Part shown: piece by piece, positions 19,147 through 25,770 of the stretch
How positions within the stretch are numbered: position 1 is the stretch's first letter
Layout of the letters: every line of letters begins with the position of its first letter
Assembly (NCBI GenBank): GCA_000969725.1
Contig: JXSR01S043358.1
Length of the DNA: 25,770 bases
Reading direction: 5' to 3' (one strand)
Source: Ophiothrix spiculata
Taxonomy: Eukaryota > Echinodermata > Ophiuroidea > Amphilepidida > Ophiotrichidae
Made by a program: the position numbers and the translations under genes
Notes under the pieces: generated by a model
Told to the model about the DNA's origin: nothing
The model's database searches: none
The model's input: only the letters and a program-made list of their open reading frames with translations

Positions 19147-19574
19147 CAGTGGCTTTTGAAATGTTTTTTCAAGTGACATTTTCACTATAAGAACTATGTA
19201 ATAACCAATAATTGGTGGATCACTTGTGATCAAGCCATCAGCCAAGATGACAAAAACTAAAGGATGTGACCGGAATTTTCTTGGGATTAGTCAAACAAAA
19301 TAATACCAATGAATTTCACAACCCTACACAATTCATCTTTGCTTAAAGGTGCGTTTACACTGTGACGACTTGGGGGTAACGACGAGCAACGTAGACCTGT
19401 GAATTGCAGTTTTGAATTTTACGCCCATCATTGTTAGTTAATGACAATTAACGCTCACACAATCTTCTAGCTACAAACACTATCAGTTGTTTGAAGTTGC
19501 AAGTTAGTTACTCTCCATCATTACCCTATGTCACAGTGTAAACGCACCTTTAAGAACGATTTCAAAAGCCACTG
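19147..19574. mobile_element. MITE with CAGTGGCTTTTGAAAT ends, host of a nested element
   Basis: The left end CAGTGGCTTTTGAAATG is mirrored by ATTTCAAAAGCCACTG at the right. Beyond the right end, CTCAACCCAAGACTGG continues a match (in complement) to CCAGTCTTGGGT before the repeats at 4071, so the true border may lie near 19590. Without the nested 203-bp insertion it would be roughly 220 bp. There is no ORF. Confidence 0.6.
19347..19549. mobile_element. piggyBac-like MITE flanked by TTAA (203 bp)
   Basis: The terminal inverted repeats AGGTGCGTTTACACTGTGAC and GTCACAGTGTAAACGCACCT are perfect over 20 bp. TTAA tetranucleotides abut both ends (19343-19346 and 19550-19553), the target duplication used by piggyBac transposases. 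It sits inside the right inverted repeat region of the surrounding MITE, so it inserted later. The superfamily call rests on TTAA only. Confidence 0.7.
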
Positions 19575-19744
19575 CTCAACCCAAGACTGGACATTGTAAA
19601 GTATATGATACAAATTTATGACAAATGGTAGCTATTGCACATACAATTATCTTGCATTCTCTTGACGAATGTAGACTGCAAAATCTGCCCAGTAACTTGC
19701 TTTATTCTGGACATCTAATATGTGTTGGAGAGTTGGGAGTTTTT

Positions 19745-20001
19745 GGCCAAAAAAAAATGTTGTGTTGCCCTCAGCGACCGATCATAATCAAATTTTTTTT
19801 TAAAGGGCCGGGAAAGCACCCAATTTTGCTCAGATTGGGTGTTTTTTGAGAAAATATTTTGAAAATAGTGGAAAATGCACCCAAATTTCATAATTTAGGT
19901 GCTTTTTAAAAAAAATATTAAAAAATATATATATTCCTACCGACTGACTCATTTGATCAGAAATTCCACTTGAGGGCAACACAACATTTTTTTTCTTGGC
20001 C
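19745..20001. mobile_element. 257-bp MITE with GGCCAAAAAA ends
   Basis: The left end is GGCCAAAAAAAAATGTTGTG followed by TTGCCCTCA. The right end is TGAGGGCAACACAACATTTT followed by TTTTCTTGGCC. The inverted repeats are nearly perfect over about 29 bp. The interior has two inverted blocks around AAAGCACCCAATTTT and AGATTGGGTG. No target duplication is obvious. Confidence 0.72.
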
Positions 20002-20347
20002 TTACTCTAGCATGTGATGGCAACCCAGTGGTATACTGTAGTAGATGTGACACGTCAATACAAAACATGCCTGCCTGCCACAATGCAGCAGCAGTTCATT
20101 GACAAATTATTGAGGACAAATTCTCAATATAAACTTACTCAAAGTAGCGCTATGACAAACTGGCATTGTAGATTAGTGTTGTAGTATTATTTTATTTCTA
20201 GTCCGGCTAATTGGCTCGGTTCTTCTTCTTCAATATTAGTTGAATACTCATCTGGGAATAGAACAGTTTAGAATAGATAATGGTTGATAAAGCATTTATG
20301 TAATTTATGAACTATGAACAGTAAACAACAATGGTATATTTCCTATT

Positions 20348-20791
20348 ACTATACCTCATAAATATTCATTATGCAACCATGAAATATAATTGGACAGTTC
20401 AACCTGATGCGCATGACAGCATTTTGCCTACTTCCCCGATTGCGCGTAACGCCCATGCAGGGAAAAAATTGAAAAACTATCGCATCCCAACTATCGCATC
20501 CCTACTACCGCACCCCCGGTTGGAAATCCATACGGTGACCCAGAACAGTATACATTTTAGGTGATTTTTGGTTTTGCTTATATTGCATTCAGTGAAATAT
20601 TTATGAGGTATAGTAAAACAAATACAACATGGTTTATTTTGAGAAGTATTGAAAATTCCTGATCCCTTGTTGCCTTGTTGTTGGATGAGTGTGACTACTT
20701 CCCTCCGCTTCGCGTCAGGAAGTAGCCACATGCATCCAACACATCGGGATCAGTAATTTTCACTACTTCCCTCAATACCATGTTGTATTTG
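20348..20791. mobile_element. Two-stem composite repeat, copy 2
   Basis: Module 1 is bounded by ACTATACCTCATAAATATT (20348) and AATATTTATGAGGTATAGT (20596-20614), a perfect 19-bp pair. Four bases later module 2 is bounded by CAAATACAACATGG (20619-20632) and CCATGTTGTATTTG (20778-20791). Its inner stem pairs GGAAGTAG with CTACTTCC and GATCCC/GGGATC blocks. Order, spacing and orientation match copy 1 (12709-13159), while the middle of module 1 and the inner stem have diverged. Confidence 0.7.
20477..20516. repeat. Short tandem repeat, 14-bp unit, about 2.8 copies
   Basis: CTATCGCATCCCAA, then CTATCGCATCCCTA, then CTACCGCACCCC. It lies inside module 1 of the composite repeat and is absent from the other copy, so it is a local slippage expansion. 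Confidence 0.5.
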
Positions 20792-21346
20792 TATACTAAC
20801 ACATGATATGCAAATTATGGTGTAGTAGTCTCATGGGTTTGGCGTATTCTCTTCTTCTGTTGTCTCAATTGTTGCAGCAGCAGCTTATAACTCATTGCTG
20901 ATGCTTGACAGTAGACCGTTACTGTTGTTGCTAATGTTTATTGCTTGCTCTTGGCTGCAGTTGCCTCCCAATTCATCAACATATTATTGTTGCTGTGGGG
21001 CCTCATTCCTCCAAGTTTGGTTTTATAAGCTGATAGGAGTATATTGAAGGTTGCTTGTTCAAATTACAACTGTATGCATTTGATTTAAAGCCTAAGAGAT
21101 TGTATTTCTCTCAGTGACCGACCAAAAATTACAAACATTCTGGTCAATATGTTTATTAATGTATTATTTCAACTCAAAGTTTACAAGCCTTAAATAGGAG
21201 AATTCATGCAACTGCAAAAATACAGCAACCATATCAAGGTACAAAAAACAAATCAACCTGATACTTTTGTCAGAAACAAATATATAGATCATACATGTGA
21301 CTGAAATTCTCCTGATTAAGGCATGGGCAAGGTGTGAATATGTCAC

Positions 21347-21654
21347 AGATTTACAGGGGCGATACCGAACTTTGGCGTCATCAGCCATGGAGTTGAAATT
21401 GGAGGTATTTGGGTCCACTTGGTTCCTGCCAAAATCAACTCCTGAGTGCTGAGATTCGATTGCGCATAGAGACACACAGCGTAAATAATATGCAAATGGT
21501 ACGCCAACCTGCACACAAAGCGTATGTGTGCGTTTTCAATATTTGTGCATTATGGCAAGATACGATGCATCATAGCAACAACGCAAATACCCCCAATTTT
21601 GTCTTCATGCACTAATAAAAATAGTGGTGAGTCTGGTGTTTCCCCTGTAAATCT
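21347..21654. mobile_element. MITE with CAGGGG-type ends (308 bp)
   Basis: AGATTTACAGGGG (21347-21359) pairs with CCCCTGTAAATCT (21642-21654). If the transposon proper begins at CAGGGG it would have hAT-style ends, but the flanking octamers (CAGATTTA and TAAATCTA) are not identical, so the superfamily stays open. The region covers a 116-codon minus-strand ORF and several smaller ones that lack any support as genes. Confidence 0.55.
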
Positions 21655-22258
21655 ATGGAATATGTAGTTGGGTCCTGGTTCAACTGATTTTAGTCTATAC
21701 TAGTTACTATGTTATAGTAGAACTGACAAGGTAAAGGAACTCTTTCTACTGGGCTGAAGACTGGATGTTCTGGTTGTTTCTTGGGTTAGATGGTGTAGTG
21801 TTGTTAATGTGGTAATGGGACAAGCTGGTTGTATGTTCAGTTTTGTTGTCAATGAGATTTGTGTGCCTTCATTGCTATCTAGATGCATGATGGACATGTG
21901 CTATAAATATGCCCAGTAAGATTATATTTGAACATGTGATGTCAATTGGTATATCTCATTAATACTTGTTGATATCATGAAAAGCTATCAGAAAAGAAAA
22001 TATTTTAAGTGCAGTCACTGAAAAGATTACAGATACGGTTTTGTATGAAAGGTGCGTCATTAATTTTCAGAATGTAATTGTTACACTTGTAACTTTGTTG
22101 TATGGATATTGTTATTGTGTTGAGATTGTATAGTGATATGTTGCACCAGTGGCATGCAATCGGTTGTATACACAACACACTTCTGATATGTCTTAGATTG
22201 CCTGCAAACAAACCAACCATATCTATAGATTAATAAATGTGCATGTCATACGTGAGTG

Positions 22259-22385
22259 AAATGAGACAAATATCAATGCACGCACAGTCAATTTTGATGT
22301 GTCCAATTCACATGGCCCCTTAGAGGCCCGAGTGCATTGGACAGCAATCAAAATTTACAGCAAGTGCATTGATTTTGTCTCATTT
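22259..22385. repeat. Foldback repeat (127 bp)
   Basis: AAATGAGACAAA (22259) pairs with TTTGTCTCATTT (to 22385). Further inward AATGCAC faces GTGCATT, ATTTTGAT faces ATCAAAAT and TGTCCAAT faces ATTGGACA. The loop is GC-richer (GGCCCCTTAGAGGCC). Almost the whole segment can form one stem. It is a probable small MITE. Confidence 0.65.
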
Positions 22386-23826
22386 TATGAGTATAATGGA
22401 ATGCAAATTTATTTTTCTAATTCATACACGGCAGAAAAATAATATTTTATCTTTTGTGAAAAGAAATAAGGTCTTTAATATGACCATCAAAGTCCAAAAC
22501 CTCTCTAAATTAAATAAATTATCACCCGACAAAAGCAATTAAACATTCATAAGCACTAAACGCCTGCCACGAAAACTGGGACGCAACAAGTGCAGTGCAT
22601 TGTGAAATTCCACTGCGCTCCGCGTACTTTATATTCTTGTATTCTGATTGGCTAGGTGACACACAAAGTGTATGAACAGTAAACGATAATAAAGTTGTCT
22701 GGTTGTATCATTTCACTTTCAGACAAATTTGCATAAACAAATTAAAGTTAATTGAAGTCAAATTCTACTGCTCACACAGAAATATAGATATTAGTGATTC
22801 TCACAAATATGCTTTTAGAGAGTTTCACCTTTTCAAACTCAATTTGGTAAATTTCTAATTCTTGTTGCATTGCATATTTTGCTATAGTGCTCCTTAGAAA
22901 ACAGTGACAAAAACAGTTACGGTAAATTACGAACTACATCAAACCTATTGATAAACAAAACTTGGCGTAGACTTTTTACTATGCAGCTTATGATTTTACG
23001 CATGTGAACTCAGCATGTGAACTAAAAAAACTTGCCCAAACTAAGCAATAGATACAGAAATTGGAACTCTGTGCAATGAGTGAGCTGTTGATCCTAGGCC
23101 TAGTAATTCATACTCTTAATCGTTTTAACAATTAAAATTTGTGGATTTTATTGTGCTTTTTACCAAGGCTTGGTACAATATGTGCATCATGAATTGAGAT
23201 CATTTACAGTTCATCAAATGCAAGTAGTGTTGTACTTGGAATACATCCAACACCAGATTAGGAGGTTACATTTTGCACCCTAAGCATGCTTACAGACAAT
23301 CATATTTTCAGTTTAAGATTTTGTACATGATTGAAATGTTTTAGCTCTTTCTTGCACTCCCATTTTGTTAAGTTGCTTGATGAATGCTATTACCATAGTT
23401 GCATTTTGCTTTTCTCATTCACAAAAATGATGCCTGCCATCTTCAGTTTATTTTCTTCAAATGAAATTGCATTTGAATTTGATCTTTTAAAAGTTACACT
23501 CAATGGTGTCAATAGTTATACCTTAAAGTGCATAAATATTCTGCATCATGTTTTATTTATTTGTTTAAACATTTTATTTTATTTAAAGAGTGTAATTTTT
23601 TTATTCATTTCGGTAACTGTTTTCTTTGTAACTTTTGTTTTGCTTTGTCTGTTGTAAAATGATTCAAGTTACCTACTGTTATTGAAAAGAAAAGCTTTAC
23701 TGTTGCCTTAGTTACATTCTGTTTTGCTCATGTTTTGTTCCATTTTCTGAGCACAAAATGAGAAAAAAAGCTTACAATTTGCATTTTAAATGCATAAAGA
23801 TTTTATGACATCTCTAAATTGTAAAA

Positions 23827-24078
23827 TGTGATGACTCACCCGAAAAGGGGGACTTTGCGACAGAACGCTTATCAAGATACAGGTGAAAATAGGCAGCAAA
23901 AAAAAAAGAAAATAAAAAGAATTTCCAGCAGATTTTCCGTTGTAAAATTTGATCGCCATGATCAATTTCAACAAGTAAGGTGTCATTTTAAAGCTTAAAA
24001 AATGCTGCAACAGATGAAATGAAAAAAATCAAAATTGATATAATTGTCAAAGTCCCCCCTTTCGGGTGAGCCATCACA
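23827..24078. mobile_element. TGTG...CACA MITE, 252 bp
   Basis: The left end TGTGATGACTCACCCGAAAA is followed by GGGGGACTTTG, and the right end is its complement with one or two changes (CAAAGTCCCCCCTTTCGGGT then GAGCCATCACA), giving about 31 bp of inverted repeat. The interior carries AAGGTGTCATTTTAAAGCTT, shared with the element at 11685-12120. Confidence 0.72.
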
Positions 24079-24390
24079 AATATGCATTCAGTTGAAAGAT
24101 TTTTAATAGCTCATCAAATTTACTGACATACTTGTGGATATTTTTGAAACACCAACCTCTTATTATTGGAACCTAGTAACTGATGGTCACTGATATGAGA
24201 AAATTGGATCAGCTATGAATCTTTCAACCCTCTACTGTGAGGGAGTGGGACAAGGAACTTTTCTTTAATTGCTCCATGGATCGGAAGTCACATTGGTCCC
24301 CTGTAAAAATGTTTCACCTTTAGGCATTATTTAGGTGATAAGCTACTGATAAAGCTATTTAACAATTTGTTGTTTTTGATTATTTTGCAG

Positions 24391-24442
24391 GAATACACTT
24401 CCACAAACTCCAGATGATGAGGCACCACCCCTACCACCAAAG
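24391..24442 (+). CDS. Internal exon E (52 nt), SH3-ligand-like
   Basis: The acceptor GATTATTTTGCAG and the donor GTAAAC frame 52 nt. Its first G completes the Arg codon from exon D, and the exon then reads NTLPQTPDDEAPPLPPK, ending exactly on a codon (phase 0). PPLPPK fits the class II SH3-binding pattern PxxPx(K/R), so an adaptor or scaffold role for this tail is plausible but inferred. An alternative frame has a stop (TGA). This is the only one of the four downstream exons that changes phase, so it may mark the end of the run of in-frame-skippable exons. No downstream exon or stop codon could be found before the window ends. Confidence 0.72.
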
Positions 24443-25293
24443 GTAAACACCTGTCTTGTTTATTGCCGACAATGTATTCAGAACTTATTTATTTTTACAA
24501 GCTAAAAGTAAGGGCCATTGTTTTGTTGGTTGAAGTAAAGCTTTAACAACATCCATAAGACCAGCAGATGCATTCAAAAGTATAGGCCCTGTGGAATAGA
24601 AAGTCCTTACTTGTCTTTCACTCAAGGAGGAATCATTAGATGGAGATGGTCTGGTTGGGTTACAATCAGAGAGTCGTGGGGATAATCTTGTGATGTCACA
24701 AACCAGACAATGTGATCTATATAGGAGAGTTGACTAGAAAGTACTCATTAGAAAGTATTAAATTTGATGCATATATGCAAAATAGTAATACAACATGCTA
24801 TCATTGTCAAAGATTTGTTGCTGAAATATATGTGGATATCATTCCTATCACATATTTTGCAATTGTAAATACAAATATTTGAGAGAGATTGATTTGAGAA
24901 AAATATTCCATATAAATCTAGTGCATGTTTTTGGTACACTAAACTTTGCTTCCAAAGTAGCAGCCCGGGAAACATTCAATGATTGAAATTAAGAGTCATG
25001 TTATGCTGGCTGGTTGCAATATTAAGCTGATATTAATATTACATTTCAACATTTCAGTGTCAATTTGCATGGTTTTCATCCTTTCAGTAAAAAAGATAAC
25101 AAATATAAAGAATCATTCATGAAAATGTGTAAAAGTTGTTCAAAAAATAATGAAATAAATGAAAAACTTTGCATTTTATGAATTAACCCTTGTCCTCTTG
25201 ACCCTAAAGCTCCCAATGGTTACAAAAAGCTACAAGAGCAAATCAATTGAGTCCGAATATGTCATAGACGGGGTTCCTATACGGGGACGAAAT

Positions 25294-25309
25294 CGCTGCC
25301 TAGGCAGCG
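25294..25309. repeat. Perfect 16-bp palindrome
   Basis: CGCTGCCTAGGCAGCG is its own reverse complement and lies just upstream of the tRNA-like boxes. It may be part of the head of the same repeat element. Confidence 0.45.
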
Positions 25310-25314
25310 CCCCT

Positions 25315-25390
25315 CGGGTGGATTGGTATAGGTGGACACGGGATTGGGATGCGAGAGGTCCCTGGTTCGAGCCCCAGTGGAAACTACCAA
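25315..25390 (+). mobile_element. tRNA-derived SINE-like segment
   Basis: TGGTATAGGTGG (25324-25335) resembles the tRNA A box, and GGTTCGAGCCC (25364-25374) resembles the B box, at a spacing typical of RNA polymerase III internal promoters. A clean cloverleaf cannot be folded: the T-arm gives only a CTGG/CCAG stem, and the anticodon region is disturbed. It is therefore better read as a SINE head or tRNA pseudogene than as a working tRNA. The body may continue beyond 25430, but neither a tail nor a flanking duplication was identified. Confidence 0.5.
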
Positions 25391-25604
25391 TTTTTGACAC
25401 CCTTATTTCCGAGGAGATAGGCTGAGAACGAAAAGGGGTAGGTAAGAGGTTAGGGTTAAGCTATTTTTTGTAACACGAACTCCGAAGGGGTTTGCCCCTA
25501 ATATTTTGGAAAGGAACCTCCTATGAACTTGGTTTTGCTATTAATAGATAGGTATCATCCTCCCCTATCCAACGAAACCAAGATCATCAAAATCGGCTAC
25601 GGCG

Positions 25605-25623
25605 TTACGTAATTATGACGTCA
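25605..25623. promoter_or_regulatory. Paired bZIP-type palindromes
   Basis: TTACGTAA (25605-25612) and TGACGTCA (25616-25623) are perfect palindromes three bases apart. They match PAR/C-EBP-type and CRE/ATF-type binding sites respectively. They lie within probable repeat sequence, so they may have no role in this gene. Confidence 0.3.
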
Positions 25624-25770
25624 CCAAAATCAAACTTTTGCTATAAAAGTTCTAAATATTGGATTTTCATCGGGTTTCTTGCAAATAAAGAAGGGAAATG
25701 ATAATTCTAACATGTCTTGTAAGTTTGAGTCTTATAGCATGCATGCATTTTTCAAAATGGCAACTTAAAC

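Larger units (their letters stand above)
18795..24390 (+). other. Intron between exons D and E (about 5.6 kb)
   Basis: A GT-AG intron (GTAATG ... TTATTTTGCAG). It contains the nested MITE pair, a 257-bp MITE, the second composite repeat, a CAGGGG-ended MITE, a foldback and a TGTG element, each listed separately. 18795-19146, 20002-20347, 20792-21346, 21655-22258, 22386-23826 and 24079-24390 show nothing I can assign. A TCAGTGACCGACCAAAAATT string at about 21113 resembles the sub-terminal part of the element at 19745 and may be a fragment of that family. Confidence 0.55.
24443..25770 (+). other. Downstream intron (partial)
   Basis: It starts with the donor GTAAAC and runs off the window without a supportable acceptor. 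One CTTTCAG at about 25087 is followed at once by TAA and would close the phase-0 frame. 24443-25200 shows nothing I can name. From about 25200 the composition changes (more G and CpG) and includes the SINE-like segment, the short palindromes and further probable repeat sequence to the end. Confidence 0.5.

Noticed and set aside
21164..21514. 116-codon minus-strand ORF
   Set aside because: It overlaps the border of the CAGGGG-ended MITE, and the composition is that of translated non-coding DNA.
23331..23657. 108-codon plus-strand ORF with hydrophobic content
   Set aside because: The Phe/Leu/Ile richness comes from T-rich DNA. There is no start context, domain or splice support, so it is not called a membrane protein.
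25087..25110. Possible next splice acceptor after exon E (CTTTCAG)
   Set aside because: The phase-0 frame would read TAA immediately. It could in principle be a terminal exon adding only a stop, but there is no further support.
25315..25390. Functional tRNA gene
   Set aside because: Only A- and B-box-like motifs are present; the T-arm and anticodon arm do not form proper stems.
25159..25425. 88-codon plus-strand ORF at the right end
   Set aside because: It reads through the tRNA-like SINE segment, so the peptide is an artefact of that repeat.
1..25770. CRISPR array, operon, prophage or bacterial mobile element
   Set aside because: There are no regularly spaced direct repeats, no ribosome-binding-site-linked ORFs and no long ORFs. 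The spliced exon chain shows the DNA is eukaryotic.

Overview
The window looks like nuclear DNA from a metazoan, most likely an invertebrate. It is AT-rich, has no long open reading frames, no operons and no prokaryotic signals. It does contain short exons with GT-AG borders separated by kilobase-scale introns, and it is packed with short non-autonomous inverted-repeat transposons (MITEs). Repeat density and the small phase-matched exons would suit a marine invertebrate such as an echinoderm, hemichordate or mollusc, but nothing in the sequence fixes the taxon.

Genes: I can support one protein-coding gene, on the + strand, seen only as an internal slice. Five exons (5516-5660, 14688-14726, 16752-16808, 18729-18794, 24391-24442) join in a single frame with consistent phases (2,2,2,2, then 0) and no stop. 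They encode about 119 residues of a low-complexity, probably disordered segment: proline-rich and acidic, then a short charged helical stretch, then a Lys-rich basic patch, then a second proline-rich tail with an SH3-ligand-like PPLPPK. Neither the start, the stop nor any folded domain lies in the window, and I do not recognise the gene. Because the first visible exon begins in mid-codon, 1-5515 is most simply read as an upstream intron, and 24443-25770 as a downstream one.

Repeats, left to right: a MITE (656-1042) with an inverted partner at 7322-7679; an ~0.9 kb near-perfect palindrome with Tc1-like ends (1253-2148) and a shorter relative (8296-8626); a hairpin (2500-2683); a 141-bp MITE (3042-3182); a tandem-plus-inverted array (4071-4183); a MITE-like unit (4985-5400); two copies of a 402/403-bp element, each flanked by a perfect 8-bp duplication (5881-6282 and 10692-11094), the second sitting inside one unit of a ~270-bp tandem duplication (10202-11168); two TGTG...CACA elements (11685-12120, 23827-24078); two copies of a two-stem composite repeat (12709-13159, 20348-20791); a TTAA-flanked piggyBac-like MITE nested in another MITE (19147-19574); further MITEs at 13608-13805, 19745-20001, 21347-21654 and 22259-22385; and a tRNA-derived SINE-like segment near the right end (25315-25390).

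I see no RNA gene with an intact cloverleaf, no CRISPR array, no transposase or reverse-transcriptase ORF, and no promoter I would defend. The interest lies in the exon chain, whose three fully internal exons can each be skipped without shifting frame, and in the layered transposon history of its introns.
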